In this document: piece after piece, positions 16,204-24,530 of the stretch
How the letters are laid out: each line of letters starts with the position of its first letter
Position numbering within the stretch: position 1 is the stretch's first letter
Assembly (NCBI GenBank): GCA_964577805.1
Contig: CAZOAG010000001.1
Location: forward strand, 1 to 64,000
Origin: CAZPRW01 sp964577805
GTDB lineage: Bacteria; Verrucomicrobiota; Verrucomicrobiia; Opitutales; JAIRKQ01
Direction of reading: 5' to 3'
Length of the DNA: 64,000 bases
Made by a program: the position numbers and the translations under genes
The notes under the pieces: model-generated
The model's input: only the letters and a program-made list of their open reading frames with translations
Told to the model about the DNA's origin: nothing
Database searches by the model: none

Positions 16204-18864
16204 TTAATATAAATCTGTTGTTGCTAATGGAACGTCTTTAATGACGTATTGACGGAATTGTTTACCAAATATTTGTTTTGGAATCATTCCTGTCGTTAGT
16301 ATGCTCTCAATGATTTGCATCGTATTATCACACTTTTGCAAAATATAATCAAGATTAATAGGTTGTAAATTGTTAGCACTATCATGCCGCAAGAGCATTA
16401 AATTAATATTTTTTATTCCTAATTCACTAAGTGCCATTCCGTAAAGTACTAATTGTAAGCTGTTATATTTTTTTATCAATGTTACGATATTGCGCTCTGT
16501 CAGTTCAATATCATTTCCTGTTTTGAAGTCTATGATAATAACATTGTTGTCGTTGGCAGTTGAGCGTATATCGTAACAATTTGTTGCTATAAAATCAATT
16601 ATTCCGGACACTGATAATTTTGTCGATCCTATTGTGATATATGACGTTGCTGGCAGTTTATATTCACTAAAAAAATATAGCCATTCAGTGTGTGATAATA
16701 ACCGAAGTGATAATTTGTGTGCAATTACTGATGATCGTTGTATTGCATCTATTATTGCATATGGAATATGTTTATCGCATGCTTCGCATGTTTGTTCGAT
16801 CTGTGTCAATAATTGTTGTGTGCGTTGATGAATATTAGATGAAAATACATCGTATGATATTCGTTTTGTGCATGTGGTTTGAGCATTATGTATTTGTAAA
16901 AAATTATGAACCAGAGATCCGATAGTAATTTTTTTATTTAAAGACTCTTTTATCCATGGGCTTTGTTGTAAACCTAATACTGATGTGTAGAATCCAACAT
17001 GTGGGTTTTTGAATAAATATTCTAAAGATTTACATGCTGTTGGCGTGGTTTTATCAATGTCTAAAGCAAAACAATATTCATTCAAATGGTTATTTGTATC
17101 ATGCCGTAATTTATATGATTCGCAGAATGTTTTAAATCGATCATCTGATTGGTCTTCATGCGCATTTTGAGAAACATCATTTGTTGGTATCTTTTTGATG
17201 ATGTTTTTTGTTAAATATTTGACATATTGCGATAATGAATGACCATTGGTATGGTCGACGTAAGATTGTCTATGGTATGAAATGTGCAAGTTACGGCATT
17301 GATGCGATAATTTGTGTAAAGATTGAGTTATTACGTCATTGTAATGTTTTTGCAGATAGAATGTTGTTTCTGATAGAATGTTATTTATTTGTTGTGGAAT
17401 GTGGATGTCAGATATTACATGAGATGTTTCATAAACATTATCTTGCCCTAAAACAAATACATCAGAAAATTCTTGATCAGTAATTGTATATGAGTCAAGT
17501 AGGATGACATTTGTTTCATCTTGAAATTTGTTCATTTCATTGATGTCAGAAACGATGTTTTCAATGTATTCCATCAAAACATTACATGGAATGGTTTGAT
17601 GAGATTTGTTGTTGCATAATTTTGTTTGAATGAGATCGACTATGTTTTGTGGTAAAAATTTTTGAAATAAATTTAAAAAACATTGTCCGAATGATGATAA
17701 TGTGTACGAACGATAACAGATATCATATTCATCAAGAGCATTAAAGGAATGCATATTTTTTATGTTTCCGAATTCTAATATGCGGTCGTAATCACGGAAT
17801 AATGATATTGTCTGTAATGTTTTTATTTGTCGAAATATTATGTCGCAAATTGTGTGTGATAACATATTCTGCGATACCATTTCAGAACAGAATTTGCAGC
17901 AATCAGTGATTAGTCGTGTTTTCTGCCATTTTATCCATAATTTTATGATTGCTGGATATTGATAATTGCGTGCGAAAGTAGAAAAATATTCAATGCTATT
18001 AAATTTTAATTCATTTTGAATAATTGGTAGATATTGTGACAATCGAGGCACTCGTACAGCAATTGATGTATTGGAGTTTTGTTTTAAGATTGTTTTTATA
18101 TTGTTAGTTACAGATTTTATTTCGTCAAAAATATTGCTGTATTCTACTGTTTCGACAGTTGGTTCTTGGCTTGATGTGTTGATGAATTCAATGTTGCCGA
18201 AAATGTCTTCTAATGTTTCCAGCCATGCAAAAAATATATCGTTATCTCCAAAATCGTGAACAATAATATCGGCTGTTTTGTAACATAATGATGCTGCTTT
18301 TATCATTGCTAAATGCTGTGTGAATGGCAGAAATCCAAAGAATAAAATATGATTATTTGTCGTTATATTATCATTTTTGGAGAAAGATTGTTGGCGTTCA
18401 ACGATTGTATTGGCAATGTCTTGTTCGAATGAGATATTGTGGTCTGCGAATGCCTGCAATATGGCATTTAGGAGTGCCGCTGGTATGTTGTGTGTGTTGG
18501 TTATAGATGAAATATCTATAGATTGTATGTTCCAAATATTATCTATTAAATCATGTTCGATTGAATTAAAATTTTCTGATATTGCTTTTGTTTTAGACCA
18601 ATTTGTAACGCATGAATCTACTATTAATTGTATATCAACTTTTGTACAAATTGATGTGTCAATATTGTATTTAGCTATCAAACTATTGTTTAGATCGTTG
18701 ATCGTTAACAGCGATTGTGTTTCCACATGATTTTTTTTGAATAAATACTGCAAATATGCCAATTGCTGATCGTTTGGAACAATTACATCTATATTAGATG
18801 CTTTGTTTTTGTGAATGTATTCATTCGTAAAGGCAGAATTACTATTAATGACATATATTGTCAT
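16204..18864 (-). CDS. AddB/RecB-like PD-(D/E)xK nuclease protein
   Basis: 886 residues. The C-terminal part carries the PD-(D/E)xK nuclease core: an upstream SLVHNFLQIHN, then SVSGIIDFIATN, then VIIIDFKTGNDIEL, with Asp and Lys positioned as in RecB/AddB nucleases, and a downstream LQLVLYGMALSELG helix carrying the Q-x-x-x-Y-type residues. The N-terminal half is a degenerate inactive-helicase-like region (VIVPNDQQLAYLQ). Together with the convergent UvrD-like helicase it would form a break-resection machine. I do not see a clear four-cysteine iron-sulfur set of canonical AddB, so it is AddB-like rather than AddB. The downstream intergenic is only 83 bases. Confidence 0.75.
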   Translation of the reverse strand: MTIYVINSNSAFTNEYIHKNKASNIDVIVPNDQQLAYLQYLFKKNHVETQSLLTINDLNNSLIAKYNIDTSICTKVDIQLIVDSCVTNWSKTKAISENFNSIEHDLIDNIWNIQSIDISSITNTHNIPAALLNAILQAFADHNISFEQDIANTIVERQQSFSKNDNITTNNHILFFGFLPFTQHLAMIKAASLCYKTADIIVHDFGDNDIFFAWLETLEDIFGNIEFINTSSQEPTVETVEYSNIFDEIKSVTNNIKTILKQNSNTSIAVRVPRLSQYLPIIQNELKFNSIEYFSTFARNYQYPAIIKLWIKWQKTRLITDCCKFCSEMVSQNMLSHTICDIIFRQIKTLQTISLFRDYDRILEFGNIKNMHSFNALDEYDICYRSYTLSSFGQCFLNLFQKFLPQNIVDLIQTKLCNNKSHQTIPCNVLMEYIENIVSDINEMNKFQDETNVILLDSYTITDQEFSDVFVLGQDNVYETSHVISDIHIPQQINNILSETTFYLQKHYNDVITQSLHKLSHQCRNLHISYHRQSYVDHTNGHSLSQYVKYLTKNIIKKIPTNDVSQNAHEDQSDDRFKTFCESYKLRHDTNNHLNEYCFALDIDKTTPTACKSLEYLFKNPHVGFYTSVLGLQQSPWIKESLNKKITIGSLVHNFLQIHNAQTTCTKRISYDVFSSNIHQRTQQLLTQIEQTCEACDKHIPYAIIDAIQRSSVIAHKLSLRLLSHTEWLYFFSEYKLPATSYITIGSTKLSVSGIIDFIATNCYDIRSTANDNNVIIIDFKTGNDIELTERNIVTLIKKYNSLQLVLYGMALSELGIKNINLMLLRHDSANNLQPINLDYILQKCDNTMQIIESILTTGMIPKQIFGKQFRQYVIKDVPLATTDLY

Positions 18865-18870
18865 GGTGGG

Positions 18871-19203
18871 TTATTGATGATGAATGTTAAGTTTGTGTGA
18901 AAGGTTTGTTATTCCTGGTTCTGAAGAACGGGAACGTCGATATTGGTATTTATTGATGGATTGCATGCTGATAGATTTATGATTTGACGGTGTGAGAATA
19001 GAATACGAAGAGTTTTTGATAGGTGTTGAGTTGTAGAAGCTTGTTTCTAGTTTTTGGAACTGTTTGCTTTTGGTAGTGCTATGAAGTTTGTATGGTTGTT
19101 TGTTTTGAATGTTGTTTTTGTAATTGTGTTGTTTGATATGGCCATGTGCATTTAAACAAATAGGGCAGGCTATAATTAATAGTAATGGCAATGCGGATCT
19201 CAT
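18871..19203 (-). CDS. Hypothetical small basic exported protein
   Basis: About 110 residues from ATG 19203 with a plausible signal peptide (MRSALPLLLIIACPICLNAHG) and a Ser/Asn/Lys/His-rich, probably disordered basic remainder containing YQYRRSRSSEPG. The open frame extends upstream to ATG 19263; neither start has a clear Shine-Dalgarno. It ends 6 bases before the AddB-like gene on the same strand, so it may be co-transcribed with it. No family recognised. It could be a secreted or periplasmic protein; a spurious frame is also possible. Confidence 0.45.
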   Translation of the reverse strand: MRSALPLLLIIACPICLNAHGHIKQHNYKNNIQNKQPYKLHSTTKSKQFQKLETSFYNSTPIKNSSYSILTPSNHKSISMQSINKYQYRRSRSSEPGITNLSHKLNIHHQ

Positions 19204-19290
19204 GAACACATGAGTGAACGAAAGAATCCTACATTGCCAAGAATTTCTATGAATAAAAAGCAATGTGAATTTTTGTCGTGAACACAGTGA

Positions 19291-20487
19291 CTATAGTTGT
19301 CCTATTGATTTTAAAAGAGCGGCACATTCATCGTTTTTATTAATATCGTACGGCTTGCCGCCTTTGATTCTAGTAAAATCGATACATCTCAATTTGTTAT
19401 CATGATCTTCATCGAGTCCAATTACTCCTGAATCTCCTTGCATAGCACATTTTACTGCCATTGCTGCACTATCATTGATCAATGTGATATCGTAAATGTT
19501 AGATGATGCGGATCTTGCAAAATAACCGCTCTTTTGGATTAATACTTTTTCTGCACCAATTTTTTTGCTGAATTGAGATCCGAACCATTGCCCAGGGTTG
19601 ACTCTGTCTAATTTAATATGTCCAAATGCATCGCGCTGTACTTGTTCGCCGCGTGTTTCCATCTCCTTTACAATAGCATCGACGCACGCCCCCTCGCTGA
19701 CGAAAATATTTACACAGCCTACTGTTTCCATAATATTTTGCAATCTGGATGCTTCTTTTTGTAAATCAATGTTCATTTCGGGGATGTAAATTCCGTGAAT
19801 GGAGTATTTTTCTTTCGACATTCCTAATGATGTGATAAAGGTTTTTTCGTTTAGACGTTTCATGTAACAAATTGCAGAAGCAGCCGTAAGCCATCCGCAT
19901 TTGCGGCCCATGACTTCATGTACAATTAACATTTTTGGGTTTGCTGTTGTTTCTGCTACAATGTTTTCAAAGAACATTGCTGTTTGTTCTGCCGCTGTAT
20001 TGGCTCCTAAACTTTGCGCGATAGGGTATATATCGTTGTCTATTGTTTTTGGCAGCCCGATTACTTGTAAATTGTATTGATTCTCTTTGAGGTATTTTGC
20101 TAAATCTGCTGCTGTTGTATTTGTGTCATCTCCACCGATAGTATGCAAAATATCAACTTTATCTTTTGTCAATTGATGCGCTGCTACTTTCAACGGATCT
20201 TCACCTTCTTTAACAAACCCACGACCTACACAATCTTCTATGTTTGTTAATTTGATACGACTATTTCCAATAGGACTACCGCCAAATTTGTACAATGATT
20301 GTATTGCTTCCATTGTTCCATGTGTAACAGTATAATGTTCGCCAGTTAATAGTCCTTTATATCCATCCTTATAACAAATTATCTCAATGTCGGAAGATAT
20401 AGCATTATATTCTTTAATAAGTGCTGCAATTGCTGATGATAAACAAGGTGCTATTCCTCCTGCTGTCAATATTGCCACTTTTTTCAT
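19291..20487 (-). CDS. pfp: Pyrophosphate-type 6-phosphofructokinase
   Basis: 398 residues. The PFK fold is clear from TAGGIAPCLSSAIAALI (8-24) and GGSPIGNSRIKL. Residues GGDDTNTT (118-125) replace the GGDGS of ATP-dependent enzymes, and PKTIDND (146-152) carries the lysine associated with pyrophosphate use, so PPi is the predicted phosphoryl donor. Further PFK landmarks are VHEVMGRKCGWLTA and a late NPGQWFGSQF. It converts fructose-6-phosphate and PPi reversibly to fructose-1,6-bisphosphate, saving ATP. It is divergent from trxB with a 231-base shared upstream region. Confidence 0.9.
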   Translation of the reverse strand: MKKVAILTAGGIAPCLSSAIAALIKEYNAISSDIEIICYKDGYKGLLTGEHYTVTHGTMEAIQSLYKFGGSPIGNSRIKLTNIEDCVGRGFVKEGEDPLKVAAHQLTKDKVDILHTIGGDDTNTTAADLAKYLKENQYNLQVIGLPKTIDNDIYPIAQSLGANTAAEQTAMFFENIVAETTANPKMLIVHEVMGRKCGWLTAASAICYMKRLNEKTFITSLGMSKEKYSIHGIYIPEMNIDLQKEASRLQNIMETVGCVNIFVSEGACVDAIVKEMETRGEQVQRDAFGHIKLDRVNPGQWFGSQFSKKIGAEKVLIQKSGYFARSASSNIYDITLINDSAAMAVKCAMQGDSGVIGLDEDHDNKLRCIDFTRIKGGKPYDINKNDECAALLKSIGQL

Positions 20488-20677
20488 AACTAGTAAAATG
20501 ATAGTTATTTATGATTATTGTGCAATGAAAAATGTTTTGTGTAGTGTTATTATTCAATGCTCCAATTTGGTCGAATGAAATGTTTGCCACAATTACAGCA
20601 TTGCAATGATCAGCATAAATACACCAATAAGATAAGTCGTTGTTCGTTGTGTTTATAACTATCATTTCGGATTTTTT

Positions 20678-20689
20678 ACTTTTAAAAGT
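20678..20689. promoter_or_regulatory. 12-bp palindrome ACTTTTAAAAGT upstream of trxB
   Basis: A perfect inverted repeat located 29 bases before the trxB ATG, in the divergent pfp/trxB region, preceded by a T-run. It could be an operator, but AT-rich palindromes arise often by chance at this base composition. Confidence 0.2.
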
Positions 20690-20718
20690 GATCATTGAGA
20701 TTATGCTATCGCGCATAA

Positions 20719-21660
20719 ATGAATGATATAGAACAAATTGTTGTGATTGGCAGTGGGTGCGCAGGCTCTACGGCAGCGATTTATGCGGCTCGTGCAGGAT
20801 TATTTCCTGTCGTTATTAATGGTGGACAGCCTGGTGGGCAATTGACAACGACTAGTGATATTGAAAATTTTCCTGGTTTTCAAGACGGTATTAATGGGTT
20901 CGATCTGACATATCGTATGCGTCAGCAAGCAGAAAAATTTGGTGCTCGATATATTGATGATGTTGTTTGCAGTGTGGATTTTTCGCGTGATATCAAGCAA
21001 GTACGTTGTGAAAATACTACATTCAATTGTCGTGCGGTGATTATCGCAACTGGTGCATCTCCTAAGTTGCTTGGTGTAGCAGGAGAACAAAAGTTTTATG
21101 GCGGTCGTGGGGTTAGTGTTTGTGCTACATGCGATGGCGCGTTTTACAAGAATAAAGATGTTGTTGTGATAGGAGGAGGGGATACTGCCTGTGAAGAAGC
21201 ATTGTTTTTGACGCATTTCTGTTCGCATGTTTATTTGATTCATCGACGGGATCAATTGCGAGCATCTCCTGTTATGAAAGGTCGTGTGTTGTCAAATGAC
21301 AAGATTACCAAAGTATGGAATAGTGTTGTCGATGAGATTGTAGGAGATGACAATGTTACAGGAGTGTATATTCGTGATGTTGTTACGGGGAATGTTGCTG
21401 AATTGTCATGTTCAGGAGTATTTGTTGCAATAGGGCACATTCCGAATACACGTCCATTTATTAATATTTTAAATTTGGATACAGAAGGGTATATCATTCC
21501 AAAATCTGGTTCTTTTGTGAATACCGATATTGATGGAGTGTTTGTTGCTGGTGACTGTGCTGATAGAGTATATCGCCAAGCGATAACATCTGCCGGAACT
21601 GGTGCAATGGCAGCGATATCAGCAGAACGTTATCTTTGTGAACATGCGGAGGTAAAATGA
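20719..21660 (+). CDS. trxB: Thioredoxin reductase
   Basis: 313-residue FAD/NADPH flavoenzyme that reduces thioredoxin. Motifs are the FAD-binding GSGCAGSTAA (11-20), GGQPGGQLTTT (35-45), ENFPGF (49-54), the redox pair CATC (135-138), the NADPH-binding GGGDTACEEA (about 152-161) and the C-terminal FAD motif VFVAGDCADRVYRQAITSAG. Length equals the bacterial low-molecular-weight family. It is followed by mcsA with an ATGA overlap, so trxB-mcsA-mcsB form one operon, linking thiol redox with the cysteine-rich McsA and protein arginine phosphorylation. Confidence 0.96.
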   Translation: MNDIEQIVVIGSGCAGSTAAIYAARAGLFPVVINGGQPGGQLTTTSDIENFPGFQDGINGFDLTYRMRQQAEKFGARYIDDVVCSVDFSRDIKQVRCENTTFNCRAVIIATGASPKLLGVAGEQKFYGGRGVSVCATCDGAFYKNKDVVVIGGGDTACEEALFLTHFCSHVYLIHRRDQLRASPVMKGRVLSNDKITKVWNSVVDEIVGDDNVTGVYIRDVVTGNVAELSCSGVFVAIGHIPNTRPFINILNLDTEGYIIPKSGSFVNTDIDGVFVAGDCADRVYRQAITSAGTGAMAAISAERYLCEHAEVK

Positions 21661-22235
21661 GTGGTGAAAAATGTCAGTTTTGCGGAAAGCCTGCAACTGT
21701 CCATATGACACAAATTATTAATAATAAAACGACAGCAATGCATATGTGTGCTGAATGTGCTGCAAAACAGGGGTTGTTCGATCAAGAAGGATTGCCATTT
21801 GCGATGTTATCGCATTTGGGAGAATCATTATTCTCTGGGATTAAACAGCAGACCCCAATTAATAGTTTAATATGCTCAGAATGTGGGTGTACTCCGATGT
21901 CATTTCGTGAAACAGGAAGATTGGGATGTGCAAATTGTTATAAAGATTTGAAGCTTCTGATTAATGGCATAATAGAATCTTCTCAAAAGGGAACCGTGCA
22001 TACTGGTAAACGTCCACGATGTGAATCGTCTTTAACAAATGCCAAAGAAGAAATAACAGTGTCTTCGAGCAATGTAAAATCGAAGGTCGATGTTAAAGCC
22101 AAACGATTGTCAGATTTGCAAGAACAGTTGACTATTGCAGTGAAAGAAGAACGGTATGAAGATGCAGCGAAATTACGTGATAAGATCAACCAATTGAGCA
22201 CAAAGAATCGAAAAAAGAGGGCGAAGGATGAATAA
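21657..22235 (+). CDS. mcsA: McsA-like zinc-finger/UVR-domain protein (activator of McsB)
   Basis: 192 residues. The N-terminal half has two cysteine clusters of CxxC type (CQFCGKPATVHM ... CAECAAKQG, then CSECGCTP ... CANCYKDL), each suited to bind zinc. The C terminus carries a UVR (UvrB/UvrC) motif, LQEQLTIAVKEERYEDAAKL. This is the McsA architecture, in which it activates the arginine kinase McsB. The start ATG overlaps the trxB stop (ATGA). The stop overlaps the mcsB start by 8 bases, and its own coding end contains the GAAGG Shine-Dalgarno for mcsB. Confidence 0.88.
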   Translation: MSGEKCQFCGKPATVHMTQIINNKTTAMHMCAECAAKQGLFDQEGLPFAMLSHLGESLFSGIKQQTPINSLICSECGCTPMSFRETGRLGCANCYKDLKLLINGIIESSQKGTVHTGKRPRCESSLTNAKEEITVSSSNVKSKVDVKAKRLSDLQEQLTIAVKEERYEDAAKLRDKINQLSTKNRKKRAKDE

Positions 22236-23289
22236 TTTTAGTGATGTTCTGTTTCAAGATGAACATTTGATGCGCGATACAATGCCGATAGTTATTCGTT
22301 CACGAATTCGATTGGCAAGAAATTTATCCGATGTAAAGTTTGTAAAATATGCTTGTCGTAATGATTTGCGCGATGTTTCTGATCGGTGTGAAAATGTTCT
22401 GAAAAAGCTCCCGTTGTTTAAAGATTGTTCAACATTTAACATTAATGATTTATCGGAGTATGAACGTACAGCATTGGTTGAACACCATTTATGCAGTCAA
22501 GAATTTTTACAAGATGTCAATGAACCACGTTTGGTAATGACACGTGACCATTTGGTTTCCATTATGATCAATGAAGAAGATCACCTGCGTGTACAAGTAT
22601 TTGGATCAGATTTGAATTTCCGTGAAATGTTTGATCGTGCTAATGAAATCGATGATGTTTTGAACGATGGATTAAATATAGCATTCGATGATCAATATGG
22701 ATATTTGACATCATGTCCGACGAATGTAGGTACTGGGATGCGAGCATCTGTAATGGTACATTTACCAGCATTGGTGTTGACCAAACAGATTTATAATTTG
22801 ATACATTCTGTTCAGAAGCTTGGATTTGTTGTTCGTGGGATATATGGTGAAGGATCGGAAGCCCATGGTAATTTTTTTCAAATTTCTAATCAGCAGACAT
22901 TAGGGCTATCTGAAGCAGATATATTATCTCGATTATGCCAGATTATACGTTCTGTCATGGATTATGAGACGAATGCGCGTGAGATGTTGAAGAAAGAGCG
23001 TTGGGTTGCGTTGTGCGATAATATTGGCCGTTCTATTGGAATTTTGCGTGGTTGTTATTGTATTAATACAGTTGATGCAATGAATTATATATCATTCGTG
23101 TTGTTGGCTGTTGATATGGGATATTTGCCAGAAGAATGGCGAAGTTCATTGCATTTGATTGTTATGCGTATACAAAATGCACATATACAAGTATTGTTGC
23201 AAAAACAATTAAAGCAAATCGACATTGATACTCGCCGTGCCGAAATTTTACGGAAATTCTTCTCTGGCATGCCAGATGTGAAATTTTGA
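22228..23289 (+). CDS. mcsB: Protein arginine kinase McsB (ATP:guanido phosphotransferase family)
   Basis: 353 residues. Guanido-kinase landmarks are SRIRLARNL (26-34), VMTRDHLVSIMINEEDHLRVQ (about 103-123), FDDQYGYLTSCPTNVGTGMRASVMVHLP (nucleotide loop, about 153-180) and RGIYGEGSEAHGNFFQISNQ with the catalytic-loop Glu. The T-N-V-G-T-G-x-R-A-S-V block is typical of bacterial McsB. It phosphorylates protein arginines, marking proteins for ClpCP or modulating CtsR-like regulators in Firmicutes. In PVC bacteria the targets are less clear. The gene ends the trxB-mcsA-mcsB operon, followed by a structured 3' region with a strong terminator. Confidence 0.92.
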   Translation: MNNFSDVLFQDEHLMRDTMPIVIRSRIRLARNLSDVKFVKYACRNDLRDVSDRCENVLKKLPLFKDCSTFNINDLSEYERTALVEHHLCSQEFLQDVNEPRLVMTRDHLVSIMINEEDHLRVQVFGSDLNFREMFDRANEIDDVLNDGLNIAFDDQYGYLTSCPTNVGTGMRASVMVHLPALVLTKQIYNLIHSVQKLGFVVRGIYGEGSEAHGNFFQISNQQTLGLSEADILSRLCQIIRSVMDYETNAREMLKKERWVALCDNIGRSIGILRGCYCINTVDAMNYISFVLLAVDMGYLPEEWRSSLHLIVMRIQNAHIQVLLQKQLKQIDIDTRRAEILRKFFSGMPDVKF

Positions 23290-23792
23290 ATATGCCAGAT
23301 GTTAGATATAAAGCCTTGAGTATATCAAGATTTATATCAATACTCTAGCGATTAACTCGCGTGCTGTGAAGAATTTCCGCTTTTGAATAGATTTAGATAT
23401 TTTCTGCGATCTGCATTTGTTCAAGTTTTATATGCAGATCGCAGTTTTTCGTTGCAGCGGCCCAGGATAAAACGTATGTTTTTTATTCGTACGACCGCGA
23501 TTTTTGTATTATGTTCTGTATTTCTTGTTAATATTTCATTTTGTAATTGTAGCACAGATCGCATCAATCTGCTTTTTGTGTAGGAAGTTGTGCGTTAGAG
23601 TCTTCACTTGACACTGGATATTTTTTTGCATTGATTGTGTGCTATTGCTTTAATTTTTTTTCGGTATTATTGGTTGTGGCAAGCATTTTTCGATAAAAAG
23701 TTGTAGTGGTATTGAGCAGACAAACATTCTTAACGCAGAATTCAATATTTTTATAAAGACCTTTCCAATGCGGTGAAAAATGGATTGATTTT
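23290..23792. other. Intergenic region between mcsB and the split kinase gene
   Basis: No convincing gene. It begins with a direct repeat of ATGCCAGATG (last mcsB codons, and 23292-23301), then two small hairpins (GAGTAT 23318-23323 with ATACTC 23340-23345; GCG 23348-23350 with CGC 23358-23360) and the terminator at 23404-23449. Short open frames at 23383-23583 (plus) and 23642-23842 (minus) have no recognisable protein character. The minus one could be a decayed continuation of the kinase gene. Confidence 0.5.
23404..23449 (+). terminator. Strong Rho-independent terminator downstream of mcsB
   Basis: A perfect 13-bp stem, CTGCGATCTGCAT (23404-23416) with ATGCAGATCGCAG (23432-23444), a 15-base loop, followed by TTTTTC. 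It lies 115 bases beyond the mcsB stop, leaving a structured segment that could be a long 3' untranslated region or a separate small RNA. Confidence 0.88.
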
Positions 23793-24530
23793 CTAGATTC
23801 TTCTGGGTTTTTCAGATTTTCTCGATCTAATAGTGTTGTCAATTTGCTTGAGCCGTGTTACTTGGCCCTCATTCAAAGTTACGCCGCTTCCGACAATACT
23901 TATTGCATCGGAAATTTCTTTTTTGTTTTTTTCGCTTTCAATCTCAAAGTCGCGACCAAGATTGTATATGAGTACTTCTCTTGTTTCTTTTTCTTTTGGT
24001 GTTAATTCTGCCTTTTTATTCAATTCATTTAAGTCTGAGATTAATTGTATTGCTTGTAACGTTGTTCCGACGACCATTGGTTTAATTTTTCCTGTTGTGT
24101 CGTTGCATATTGCATCATGATTGCACAATGCAAGATCATTTAAAACAGCCAGACAATATTGTGCGCTAGGACGATCGTTTGGCTCAATTGCACACATGCG
24201 AACGATTAAATCTTCTATTGCATTGTAAATTGCAGGTGGATATAAATTTTCCACATCGGACAGTCGGTTGGCTTCTTGCAATAGATTGCGAAGGTATGTT
24301 TCTGGTTGTTCTTGGTCTGGATAATATCCAGTATCCAGTTTTTTTGTTATTACTGTTGGAATACGCCGTTGGACAGCTACTTGCATATATTGTATCGCGT
24401 TGACGAGTTGTCCTAGTTCTTGTATGTAGTATTGCCCAACTAACACGGGAACAGTTTGTGTTGTGTTTACGATTTGATACACGGCTTGCATGTTTTGTAT
24501 ATTATTGGGTTTGAAAAAATCTGAGTCCAT
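23793..24530 (-). CDS. C-terminal part of a Ser/Thr protein kinase (separate frame)
   Basis: Open frame of 245 codons continuing the kinase of 24467-25426 in the -1 frame. Its segment YNAIEDLIVRMCAIEPNDRPSAQYCLAVLND is kinase subdomain XI, with the conserved Arg in NDRPS that ends the C-lobe, so it cannot be an independent kinase. The rest (ELTPKEKETREVL, ESEKNKKEISDAISIVG) is a helical C-terminal tail of unknown role. The frame's first ATG at 24530 lies at the junction, in the A6/T6 tract, without a Shine-Dalgarno. The frame has stayed open for 735 bases, suggesting a recent shift, a sequencing error, or recoding. Confidence 0.65.
   Translation of the reverse strand: MDSDFFKPNNIQNMQAVYQIVNTTQTVPVLVGQYYIQELGQLVNAIQYMQVAVQRRIPTVITKKLDTGYYPDQEQPETYLRNLLQEANRLSDVENLYPPAIYNAIEDLIVRMCAIEPNDRPSAQYCLAVLNDLALCNHDAICNDTTGKIKPMVVGTTLQAIQLISDLNELNKKAELTPKEKETREVLIYNLGRDFEIESEKNKKEISDAISIVGSGVTLNEGQVTRLKQIDNTIRSRKSEKPRRI

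Noticed and set aside
23383..23583. 66-codon plus-strand frame after mcsB
   Set aside because: It runs through the perfect 13-bp terminator and has no Shine-Dalgarno. The sequence is hydrophobic by composition but not recognisable.
23642..23842. Minus-strand frame that could extend the kinase C terminus through a second frame change
   Set aside because: It overlaps the end of the kinase frame but the peptide shows no kinase-like or repeat feature. A second slip would be needed, so it is not added to the kinase.
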